DNA of 64,000 nucleotides, taken from assembly GCF_010681825.2 (NCBI RefSeq), contig NZ_CP066776.1:3286001-3350000 (forward strand). The letters are read 5' to 3'. This document shows, piece by piece, positions 49,032 through 56,757 of the stretch; the first letter of the stretch is position 1; every line of letters starts with the position of its first letter. The position numbers were made by a program, and so were the translations under genes. This stretch comes from Sulfuriroseicoccus oceanibius. GTDB taxonomy: Bacteria; Verrucomicrobiota; Verrucomicrobiia; Verrucomicrobiales; SLCJ01. The notes below the pieces were generated by a model, which saw only the letters and a program-made list of their open reading frames with translations, had not been told where the DNA came from and searched no databases.

Positions 49032-52000
49032 ATGATGATAAAGACAACCACCCTAGGCCTGATGATGAGCTTGGCCGCTCCGTGTTTCGCCGCGCCCACC
49101 GCGCTGGACGGATTCACGTTCGGATCCAAGGAAGCCCCAGCCGGCAACGAATGGGAAAGCCCGGAACACCTGGCGCACAACAAGGAACAACCACGTTCGA
49201 TCTTTTACTCGTTCGGTGACGTGGAGAGCGCACGCAAAGTGCTGCCAGAAGCTTCTCAGTTCTGGAAATCGCTCGACGGTCAGTGGAAGTTCAACTGGGC
49301 AAAGGATCCGGACAGCCGCCCGAAAGACTTTTTCAAGCCATCGTTCGACGTCTCCAAATGGGATGAGATCCCAGTGCCATCGAACTGGAACCTACTCGGC
49401 ATCAAGGACAACCTGAAATACGGCGTCCCGATCTACTGCAACCAGCCGGTCATCTTCAAGCACACCGTCGCCGTCGACGACTGGCGTGGTGGCGTCATGC
49501 GCACCCCACCAAAGGATTGGGTGACCTACGAGCACCGCAACGAAGTGGGCTCGCACCGCCGTACGTTCGAAGTCCCTGCCGACTGGGACGGCCGCGAACT
49601 CTTCGTCAAATTCGAGGGCGTCGATTCGTTCTTCTACCTCTGGATCAACGGACAGTACATCGGCTTCTCGAAGAACTCGCGCAACGCCGCCATCTTCAAC
49701 ATCACCGATTACGTCAAAAAGGGCGAAAACGTGATCGCGGTGGAAGTCTACCGCAACTCAGACGGCTCGTTCCTCGAAGCGCAGGACATGTTCCGCCTCC
49801 CTGGCATCTTCCGCTCGGTCTCGCTCTACTCGACACCGCAGGTTCAGGTCCGCGACCTCTTCATCCTGCCTGACCTCGACGACAACTACGAGAACGGCAA
49901 ACTCAAGGTCACCGCGGACATTCGCAACCTCAGCGAGGCCAAGGCCGCCGGCTACACCATCGATTACTCGCTTTACGCCAACAAGTTGTTCTCCGATGAG
50001 AACGAACTGGTCGACGGCGTGACTGCTACCGCACAGGTTCCTGATGTGGCAGCCGGCAGCGAGCAGGAGGCCGTTGCAGAACTCAGTATGACCGCACCGA
50101 AACTGTGGTCGGCTGAGAACCCATACCGCTACACCGTGGTCGCCCAGCTCAAGGACGCCTCCGGCAACGTGGTGGAGACCGTTTCCGCATTCACAGGCTT
50201 CCGCGAAGTCGAGATCAAGGAAACCGCAGCGGAAGACGACGAGTTCGGATTGGCTGGCCGTTACTATTACATCAACGGCAAGCCGGTGAAGCTCAAAGGC
50301 GTCAACCGCCACGAAACCCACCCGGCCACCGGCCACGTGCTCACCCGCGAGCAGATGGAAGAGGAAGTGATGCTGATGCGCCGCGCCAACATCAACCACG
50401 TCCGCAACTCGCACTACCCACCAAACGAGTACTTCTACTACCTCTGCGATAAGTACGGCATCTACCAGGAAGACGAAGCCAACATCGAATCGCACCAGTA
50501 CTACTACGGCGCCGCGTCGCTCTCCCACCCACCGGAGTGGAAGAACGCCCACGTCGGCCGCGTGCTGGAAATGACCCACCAGAGCAAGAACTACCCGTCG
50601 ATCGTCATCTGGTCGCTCGGTAACGAAGCCGGCCCTGGCCAGAACTTCGTCCACGCTTACGACGCCCTGAAGAAAGTCGACACGTCGCGCCCTGTCCAAT
50701 ACGAGCGCAACAACAACATCGTCGACATGGGCTCGAACCAGTACCCATCCATCGGATGGATGAAGAGTGCGGTCACCGGCAAAATGGGCATCAAGTACCC
50801 ATTCCACATCTCGGAGTACGCCCACTCGATGGGTAACGCCGCCGGCAACCTCGTCGATTACTGGGAGGCAATCGAATCCACCAACTTCTTCTGCGGTGGC
50901 GCCATCTGGGACTGGGTCGACCAGTCGATCTACAACTACGATCCAGAAACCGGCGAGCGCTACCTCGCCTACGGCGGCGACTTCGGCGACAAGCCAAATG
51001 ACGGACAGTTCGTCATGAACGGCATCATCTTCGCCGAACGCGATCCAAAGCCACAGTACTTCGAAGTGAAGAAGGTCTACCAAAACCTCGCGGTCTCCGC
51101 TCAGGACACCCAGGCTGGCACCTTCGAAATCTTCAACAAGAACTACTTCAAGTCGCTCTGCCACTTCGACCTCTCATGGTCGCTTTGGAAAGATGGCTCC
51201 CAAGTCGAGGAAGGTACCATCGACCTGCCGGAAATCGCAGCCCGCACCAAGGCGTCGATCACCGTCCCATACGATGTGACCAAGTTCGACCCGAGCTCCG
51301 AGTACTTCGTGAAGTTCCAGTTCAAGCTCGCTGAAGACCAGCCATGGGCCGAAAAGGGCTACGTCCAGGCGGACGAGCAGATCCTGCTGCAGGAAGCCGG
51401 CACCCAGCCGTCGATCGCAGAGGTCTCGAAAGCCAATGGCGGTGAGCTCAAAGGCACCAAGTTGAGCGATGACATCACCTTGATCGAAGGCGACAACTTC
51501 AAAGCCAAGTTCAACACCAAGGACGGCTCGCTCTACGCCCTCAGCTACGATGGCAAAACCATCATCGCCGACGGCAATGGCCCGCAGCTCGACGCATTCC
51601 GCGCCTACGTCAACAACGACGTCTGGGTCTACACCAACTGGTTCGACCGCGGCTTGCACAACCTCAAGCACACGGCCACCAGCTCGAAGATGCGCCGCAA
51701 TGACGACGGAACCCTGACCCTCGCGTTCATCGTAGAGTCGCAGGCTCCGAACGCAGCCCGCCAACACGGCGGCACCAGCGGCGGCGTCATCCGCGTCGAG
51801 GAACTCACCAACCGCAAGTTCGGACCGGAGGACTTCAAGTTCACCACCAACCAAATCTGGACCGTCTACCCTGACGGCTCGATCGAACTGCAGTCGAGCA
51901 TCACCTCGAACGATCCGGGCTTCATCCTGCCACGTCTCGGCTATGCCCTGACCGTGCCTAAGGAGTTCTCCGAGTTCACCTACTACGGCCGCGGACCGAT

Positions 52001-53054
52001 CAACAACTACAACGACCGCAAGACCAGCCAGTTCATCGAGAAGCACGTCACCAAGGTCTCTGACATGGTGCTCAACTTCCCGAAACCTCAGGACATGGCC
52101 AACCGCGAAGAAGTTCGCTGGTGCGCCCTGACCAATGGCAATGCCGGTGCTGTCTTCGTCGCAACCGGTGACATGGCGGTCAGTGCGTTGCCATACACCG
52201 ATCTGGACCTGGCAGTCGCCGGTCACCCGCACGAACTGCCTGAAGCTGGCGACACCGTGCTTCACCTCGATGCCAAAATGACCGGCCTCGGTGGTGCGAG
52301 CTGCGGCCAGGGCGGCCCGCTCGAGCACGACCGCGCCTACGCCAAACAAACCGACTTCGGGTTCATCATCCGCCCAGCAGGCGCTGACCTGGCAAAAATC
52401 GCCAAAGTCTCGCCAGCCGGCCAGGTGCCAATCTCGATCACCCGCTCGTTCGCTGGTGACGTGACCATCGCCTCGGCCAAGGATGGCGCCGAACTCGAGT
52501 ACTCGGTCAACGGCGGTACCGCCAAAGCCTACACCACTCCGGTTCCTCTCCGTGAGGGCGGCACCATCCAGGCGTGGTACAAGGGCGACAAGCAGTCCAG
52601 CACCGAGATGACGTTCGCCAAGATCGATAAAATCGCCACCCGCGTCGTCTTCGTCAGCAGCGAAGAACCAGGCGGCGGCAACTCGGCCAAGAACCTCGTC
52701 GACAGCAACGCCTCGACCATCTGGCACACCATGTACTCGGTCACCGTTGCCCAGTACCCACACTGGGTCGACTTCGACGGTGGTGAGGTGAAAGAGATCA
52801 AAGGCTTCACCTACCTGCCACGTCAGGACGGCGGTGAAAACGGCGACATCAAAGACTTCACCATCCAGACCAGCCTCGACGGCAAGGAGTGGAGCGAGGT
52901 CATCCACAAAGGCACATTCAAGCGCAACAAAGCCGAGAAGCGCGTAATCTTCGACAAACCAGTCAAAGCCCGCTACGTCCGCTTCACCGGCGTGAACTCG
53001 CAGAACGGTCAGGACTTCGCCGGCGGTGCCGAGTTCAGCCTCCTCGCTGACTAA
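49032..53054 (+). CDS. secreted GH2 beta-galactosidase with C-terminal F5/8 type C (CBM32-like) domain
   Basis: A 1340-aa exported glycoside hydrolase of family 2. A signal peptide (TTLGLMMSLAAPCFA) precedes the LacZ-like domains: sugar-binding (IPVPSNWNLLGIKDN, RRTFEVPADWDGRELFVKFE), immunoglobulin-like, then the TIM barrel with VNRHETHPATGHVLTREQME, the acid/base E486 in DEANIESH, and the nucleophile E595 in ISEYAHSMGN. A small-chain-like domain follows (YYGRGPINNYNDRKTSQFIE). The last ~140 residues, with HWVDFDGGEVKEIKGFTYLP and KARYVRFTGVNSQNG, form a discoidin-type galactose-binding module. The ATG at 49032 opens the signal peptide; an upstream frame to 48858 is unrelated. The substrate is probably a galactose-containing polysaccharide outside the cell. 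Confidence 0.93.
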   Translation: MMIKTTTLGLMMSLAAPCFAAPTALDGFTFGSKEAPAGNEWESPEHLAHNKEQPRSIFYSFGDVESARKVLPEASQFWKSLDGQWKFNWAKDPDSRPKDFFKPSFDVSKWDEIPVPSNWNLLGIKDNLKYGVPIYCNQPVIFKHTVAVDDWRGGVMRTPPKDWVTYEHRNEVGSHRRTFEVPADWDGRELFVKFEGVDSFFYLWINGQYIGFSKNSRNAAIFNITDYVKKGENVIAVEVYRNSDGSFLEAQDMFRLPGIFRSVSLYSTPQVQVRDLFILPDLDDNYENGKLKVTADIRNLSEAKAAGYTIDYSLYANKLFSDENELVDGVTATAQVPDVAAGSEQEAVAELSMTAPKLWSAENPYRYTVVAQLKDASGNVVETVSAFTGFREVEIKETAAEDDEFGLAGRYYYINGKPVKLKGVNRHETHPATGHVLTREQMEEEVMLMRRANINHVRNSHYPPNEYFYYLCDKYGIYQEDEANIESHQYYYGAASLSHPPEWKNAHVGRVLEMTHQSKNYPSIVIWSLGNEAGPGQNFVHAYDALKKVDTSRPVQYERNNNIVDMGSNQYPSIGWMKSAVTGKMGIKYPFHISEYAHSMGNAAGNLVDYWEAIESTNFFCGGAIWDWVDQSIYNYDPETGERYLAYGGDFGDKPNDGQFVMNGIIFAERDPKPQYFEVKKVYQNLAVSAQDTQAGTFEIFNKNYFKSLCHFDLSWSLWKDGSQVEEGTIDLPEIAARTKASITVPYDVTKFDPSSEYFVKFQFKLAEDQPWAEKGYVQADEQILLQEAGTQPSIAEVSKANGGELKGTKLSDDITLIEGDNFKAKFNTKDGSLYALSYDGKTIIADGNGPQLDAFRAYVNNDVWVYTNWFDRGLHNLKHTATSSKMRRNDDGTLTLAFIVESQAPNAARQHGGTSGGVIRVEELTNRKFGPEDFKFTTNQIWTVYPDGSIELQSSITSNDPGFILPRLGYALTVPKEFSEFTYYGRGPINNYNDRKTSQFIEKHVTKVSDMVLNFPKPQDMANREEVRWCALTNGNAGAVFVATGDMAVSALPYTDLDLAVAGHPHELPEAGDTVLHLDAKMTGLGGASCGQGGPLEHDRAYAKQTDFGFIIRPAGADLAKIAKVSPAGQVPISITRSFAGDVTIASAKDGAELEYSVNGGTAKAYTTPVPLREGGTIQAWYKGDKQSSTEMTFAKIDKIATRVVFVSSEEPGGGNSAKNLVDSNASTIWHTMYSVTVAQYPHWVDFDGGEVKEIKGFTYLPRQDGGENGDIKDFTIQTSLDGKEWSEVIHKGTFKRNKAEKRVIFDKPVKARYVRFTGVNSQNGQDFAGGAEFSLLAD

Positions 53055-53080
53055 GCCCCAATTCCCAACATTCCAACCAA

Positions 53081-53113
53081 AGGCAGCACGCATCCCGCGT
53101 GCTGCCTTTTTTT
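53081..53113 (+). terminator. intrinsic terminator of the beta-galactosidase gene
   Basis: AGGCAGCACGC (53081-53091) pairs perfectly with GCGTGCTGCCT (53097-53107) around ATCCC and is followed by a run of T residues. Confidence 0.95.
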
Positions 53114-53209
53114 GTCCCCTCCACATCCACCCCGTCGCTCGCCATCGGACCACCGGATTTCACCTGCCCTGCATCCCATTCAGGCGGAGCCTGCCACCCG
53201 CGCCGCCAC

Positions 53210-53361
53210 GACGGTGAGGACACCGTCACTCCAACCACCCCGCATCGTAGCAATGCCCATCAGGAGCCTCGACGTCCCCGTCGATTCCACCCCCAAGCGA
53301 GCGCAGCGAGCACTCCTGCCCTCCTGCAAGGAGGACGGATCAAAGCACCGGGCTGCAGCCC
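53210..53361. repeat. composite interspersed repeat, family 2, copy 1
   Basis: Three palindromic blocks in the 460-bp gap after the beta-galactosidase gene: GACGGTG-AGGA-CACCGTC (53210-53227), the CGAGCGCAGCGAG block (from 53298) with a CCTCC/GGAGG hairpin at 53320-53334, and the perfect 12-bp palindrome GGGCTGCAGCCC (53350-53361) preceded by ACGGATCAAAGCAC. The same blocks in the same order occur at 56541-56757. Apart from this repeat, a terminator and a regulator-proximal dyad, the gap 53055-53514 contains nothing I recognise. Confidence 0.8.
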
Positions 53362-53457
53362 TGTGTCACCACGCCCCGCCCAAATCAGGCCACGCCAAAC
53401 CAGATCGACCAACCTGCCCTCCGCTCAGCCCCCCATAACACACCTCTAAAGTACTCA

Positions 53458-53470
53458 AGATGATACATCT
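53458..53470. promoter_or_regulatory. 13-bp dyad ahead of the GntR/LacI hybrid regulator
   Basis: AGATG-ATA-CATCT lies 45 bp upstream of the regulator's GTG start, in an AT-rich stretch compared with its surroundings. An autoregulatory operator is plausible but unproven. Confidence 0.4.
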
Positions 53471-53514
53471 ACGACTCAATTGTCATCCTGCTCACCCACC
53501 AATAAATTCTCCCC

Positions 53515-54615
53515 GTGGCATCCCTCCCTTTACCTGATAACCGAACACTGCAGACAGTCGACGTCTTGAAGGGCGAAATCGATGCTGGCAGGTTCGCCAA
53601 CTATCTTCCAGGAGAGCGTGAGCTGGCCCGCCGGATGAATGTAAGCCGCAAGACACTGCGCAAAGCCATCGACATCCTCGAAGCGGAGCAACGCCTACTG
53701 CCGGCAAGCCCGGGAAAACGGCGCCAGATCCGCAACGGCCCACACAAACGCACCACACCAAAGGACACCGCGATGGTCACACATCAGCGGGTCGTCACCA
53801 TTGCCCCCAAGGCATTGGATCAGATGGGCGGCCCCGAGCGACTTTTCCAAAGCACACTGAACCGGCTTTGCACCAAATCAGGGATCGATCTGACACATCG
53901 CCACATCGACATCCGCCACATGCAGCGCCCCTCGCACAGGTTGACTGAGTTCGTCGACCGGAATCCGGCCGAGCTCTATTTGCTGCAACATGGGTCGCTG
54001 GCAATGCAGCGATGGTTCAAGTCAACACAGACCCCATGCCTGGTTCTTGGAGACCGCTGGGATGATCTCAAGCTCCCGAACGTGTCCGCAGACATGGGCG
54101 CCATGGCAGTCCACGCTGCGTCATTGCTTCAACGAAAAGGACACCAACACGTCGCCATGCTCTTCCCATCTCCCAGTAAAAGAGGCCTAGAGATCTTTGC
54201 CGACCGTCTGGTGGCTACCCATCAATCGCTAACGTTGACCCTCGCGAAGCACAACGAATCTCCGGAGAGCATCGTGAACGCCGTTCGAAAACTCCTCACC
54301 GACGTCCGCCCACGCCCCACCGCAATCCTCACTCCAACCGTATTTTGCGGCGTCACAGTGTTAACCACGGCGAGCCAACTCGGCCTCAAGGTCCCGCAAC
54401 AGCTCTCGATCATGTGCCTCAGCCACGATCGTCTGTGCGACTACACCTCCCCCTCCCTCGCAGGCTATTCGTTCAGCATGGATCGCTTTGCAAAAGAGGT
54501 GCATCGCAGCATCACCCACACGTTGCGACACCCCACCACCAATGCCAAATCGACCTCACTCATCATGCCCGACTTCGTCCCCGGCGACAGTGTGGGATTG
54601 GCCACGGCTTCCTAA
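53515..54615 (+). CDS. GntR-type HTH fused to LacI/GalR-type sensor domain (transcription regulator)
   Basis: A 366-aa regulator. The N-terminal winged helix (about residues 10-75) is of GntR type: LKGEIDAGRFANYLPGEREL, ARRMNVSRKTLRKAIDILEA. The rest (about 90-360) resembles LacI/GalR periplasmic-binding-like sensor domains, with HAASLLQRKGHQHVAMLFPS, TAILTPTVFCGVTVLTTASQ, LGLKVPQQLSIMCLSHD and SLAGYSFSMDRFAKEVHRSI. This hybrid is frequent in sugar-responsive regulators of Verrucomicrobia and related phyla. It follows the beta-galactosidase gene on the same strand, so control of that gene by a sugar ligand is a reasonable inference. The start is GTG. Confidence 0.83.
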   Translation: MASLPLPDNRTLQTVDVLKGEIDAGRFANYLPGERELARRMNVSRKTLRKAIDILEAEQRLLPASPGKRRQIRNGPHKRTTPKDTAMVTHQRVVTIAPKALDQMGGPERLFQSTLNRLCTKSGIDLTHRHIDIRHMQRPSHRLTEFVDRNPAELYLLQHGSLAMQRWFKSTQTPCLVLGDRWDDLKLPNVSADMGAMAVHAASLLQRKGHQHVAMLFPSPSKRGLEIFADRLVATHQSLTLTLAKHNESPESIVNAVRKLLTDVRPRPTAILTPTVFCGVTVLTTASQLGLKVPQQLSIMCLSHDRLCDYTSPSLAGYSFSMDRFAKEVHRSITHTLRHPTTNAKSTSLIMPDFVPGDSVGLATAS

Positions 54616-54758
54616 GCTCCATCAAGTTCGCCACAAACCGGCACCCTAGGAGACCACCTGAGACGCCTCGCGGACGCCCCCTCACCATGTGTAGATTCCG
54701 GCCTCTGATGAGATCCGGTCAGGACCCGCCTGCCGGATAACCCCGAATCAAAAGAACC

Positions 54759-55394
54759 ATGATTAAGCAAACACTTGCGGCTCTTGTCGCTACCACCCTG
54801 GGTGCCAGTGCAGCAACCATCATCGCCTCCACCAGCTTCGAGACCTCCGATGGCTTCCCTAACAACACCGTTACAGGTGGCTTCAACGTCGTCACCTCGG
54901 ACGGTGCCACCTGGACCGCTGGCGGTGCCACTGGAAACTACGCAGGCGCATGGGCTGGACAAGCCCTCACCGGCACGCAATCCGCTGTGATCGGTAACGT
55001 CTCCACCACCGACCAATTCATCACCGTCGATGCCGCAGGCGCGGACGGCGTCGGATCGATCACCTTCAGCTGGGAACGCTTCACCACCACAAGCACGCCT
55101 CTGCAGGTTCAGTGGACCACCGACACCATCGACGGAAACGAACTGTGGAATACCGTCAGCACCATCGACCTCACCGGACCTTCCCCTTCTAACGGAGGTG
55201 GCGGCTGGACCACCGAAACCATCGCCATTAATCAGACCGGCGACGTCAAAGTCCGACTCTTCCTCTCAAGTGGCGCGACCAACACCGGCGGTGCCAGCTT
55301 CGATGACATCTCTGTGACCGCGGTTCCAGAGCCATCCTCAGCAGCTCTCTTCGGCCTGGGCGGCCTCGCGCTCGTCCTTCGCCGCCGCCGCTAA
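54759..55394 (+). CDS. PEP-CTERM-anchored secreted protein
   Basis: A 211-aa exported protein with a signal peptide (IKQTLAALVATTLGASAA), a beta-sandwich-like middle (IIASTSFETSDGFPNNTVTG, ITFSWERFTTTSTPLQVQW, ASFDDISVTA) that recalls the concanavalin-like folds of carbohydrate-binding modules, and a PEP-CTERM tail VPEPSSAALFGLGGLALVLR followed by RRR. The tail is nearly the same as that of the protein at 40866-41612. No function is assigned. It lies 143 bp after the regulator gene and ahead of a terminator. Confidence 0.88.
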   Translation: MIKQTLAALVATTLGASAATIIASTSFETSDGFPNNTVTGGFNVVTSDGATWTAGGATGNYAGAWAGQALTGTQSAVIGNVSTTDQFITVDAAGADGVGSITFSWERFTTTSTPLQVQWTTDTIDGNELWNTVSTIDLTGPSPSNGGGGWTTETIAINQTGDVKVRLFLSSGATNTGGASFDDISVTAVPEPSSAALFGLGGLALVLRRRR

Positions 55395-55424
55395 GGCTGG
55401 CCATTTTAAATTTCGTTTCACCAC

Positions 55425-55464
55425 GAGCCGGTCGCATCACTCGATGTGGCCGGTTCTTTTTTTT
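55425..55464 (+). terminator. intrinsic terminator of the PEP-CTERM gene
   Basis: GAGCCGGTCGCAT (55425-55437) pairs with ATGTGGCCGGTTC (55444-55456), using G-U pairs at three positions, around a 6-nt loop and is followed by eight T residues. It lies in the gap before the convergent oxidoreductase gene. Confidence 0.92.
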
Positions 55465-55480
55465 CGCCCCGCTCGCGCTT

Positions 55481-56422
55481 CTATTCGAGTATCACCACCG
55501 TCTTCTGCTTCGTGCCCTCGCTGTGTCTTAGCGCCAGATCCAATTGATCAAACGGGAAGGTGACCGGTTCTTCCACATTGATCTCTCCGGCCAAAACCTG
55601 AGCCAACAGGCTCTCACCATCCGCCATCAATTCTTTCCATGCCTCACGATCTCCATACTCATGAAGCGCGCCTAGAGCGATCTCATGATAGGAAATGGTG
55701 CGGGTGAATGGCGCATCTACAGGCGATGGGATGCGGTCTTGGATGCACACAATGTGACCGTTGGCCATCAAGCAGGGCACCACCATCGCTGCATTCTTGC
55801 CGCCGACCGCGTCAAACGCGGCAAAGTAAGACTCAGGCACCTCAGTCAGGGCCCGATAGATGCGTCGAATGCCCAGCTCTGCGGCCTGGGCGTCACTTAG
55901 GCTGGCCGACACCACGTCGATCACAAATCCGCGCTGCGCGAGCAATTGAACCAGCAGTTTGTTCACCGCCCCCAAGCCAACCACCAGAGCACGTTTCCCT
56001 TGTTTGACAGGGATCTTCTCGACCGCTTGCCACGCGGTCAGCATTGGGCAGGGCAAGGCCGCCGCCAAACTGGCAGCCATGCCCACGGGTGTGACCATCA
56101 CCCGTTCCGCATTCACAAGCGTATGAGTGGCGAAACTCCCATCGCTCGTCAGGGACGCGTGATAGGCCACCTGCATCCCGACAAGCTTTGGATCACCACC
56201 ATCACCTACGGCGACCACCGTACCAGAGCCATCTACCCCGGGAACATGTCCCTCCTGCCAAGCCAGCGGATTCGCTTGAATGAACTTCCAATCCACCGGA
56301 TTGATGCCGATGGCCAGGTTCTCGATCAAGAGCTCGCCCGCAGCCGGCGCGGGCTGAGGAAGGCGGCTGAGGGCAACTTGGTTACGAAGCGGGTCGAAGG
56401 CCCAGGCGTTCATTGTGGTCAT
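55481..56422 (-). CDS. MDR-superfamily alcohol dehydrogenase / quinone oxidoreductase-like protein
   Basis: A 313-aa medium-chain dehydrogenase/reductase without the structural zinc cysteines, nearest the quinone-oxidoreductase branch. Seen: NLAIGINPVDWKFIQAN, VPGVDGSGTVVAVGDGGDPK, SFATHTLVNAERVMVTP and the Rossmann segment QGKRALVVGLGAVNKLLVQL with GxGxxN where GxGxxG is usual. The substrate is unknown; the cofactor is presumably NADPH. The ATG at 56422 is taken; a GGGAGG lies rather far upstream, and an ATG at 56413 is an alternative. The frame continuing to 56506 is not homologous. Confidence 0.85.
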   Translation of the reverse strand: MTTMNAWAFDPLRNQVALSRLPQPAPAAGELLIENLAIGINPVDWKFIQANPLAWQEGHVPGVDGSGTVVAVGDGGDPKLVGMQVAYHASLTSDGSFATHTLVNAERVMVTPVGMAASLAAALPCPMLTAWQAVEKIPVKQGKRALVVGLGAVNKLLVQLLAQRGFVIDVVSASLSDAQAAELGIRRIYRALTEVPESYFAAFDAVGGKNAAMVVPCLMANGHIVCIQDRIPSPVDAPFTRTISYHEIALGALHEYGDREAWKELMADGESLLAQVLAGEINVEEPVTFPFDQLDLALRHSEGTKQKTVVILE

Positions 56423-56750
56423 GATGGCTGCTTGTTTTACCTCCCCGAGACACGTGCAATTCGAAACCAACCGAAGAAGCCTATTCCCCGAGGAGTTCTC
56501 CAACAAGCCATTTCACGTCAGGTTCGCCCGCACTCCCTCCGTCGGTGAGGACACCGTCAGTCCAGCACACGTAGAACTCCCCTTCTCTACGTCTAGCCAT
56601 CTCTGCGTAAGCTCGCCCCTTTCGCTCACCGCTCACACTCCAACCTGCGCCCTACCGGACCGCCGTTCTCCAGTACGGCCACCAGACCCCAACGAGCGCA
56701 GCGAGCAATACGCCCCCATTTCGACAGAGAACGGATCAAAACACAGAGCT
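56423..56750. other. repeat-bearing intergenic region
   Basis: The 328-bp gap between two minus-strand genes carries most of the second family 2 repeat copy. It also has an ACGTAGA/TCTACGT inverted repeat at about 56569-56592. No coding frame here has protein-like composition. The promoter of the oxidoreductase gene should lie at its left end. Confidence 0.6.
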
Positions 56751-56757
56751 TCAGCCC
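56541..56757. repeat. composite interspersed repeat, family 2, copy 2
   Basis: Blocks shared with 53210-53361: GTCGGTGAGGACACCGTC (56541-56558) followed by AGTCCA, CCCCAACGAGCGCAGCGAGC (56687-56706), and ACGGATCAAAACACAGAG then CTTCAGCCCT near 56731-56758. Order and orientation are the same; the spacing is longer. The last block overlaps the stop codon of the MFS-acyltransferase gene at 56751-56753, so the element abuts or has replaced that gene's 3' end. Confidence 0.75.

Noticed and set aside
53055-53514. Small coding frames of about 110 codons in the repeat region after the beta-galactosidase gene
   Set aside because: They run through palindromic repeats and a terminator, have Pro/Arg/Ser-heavy composition and no ribosome site.
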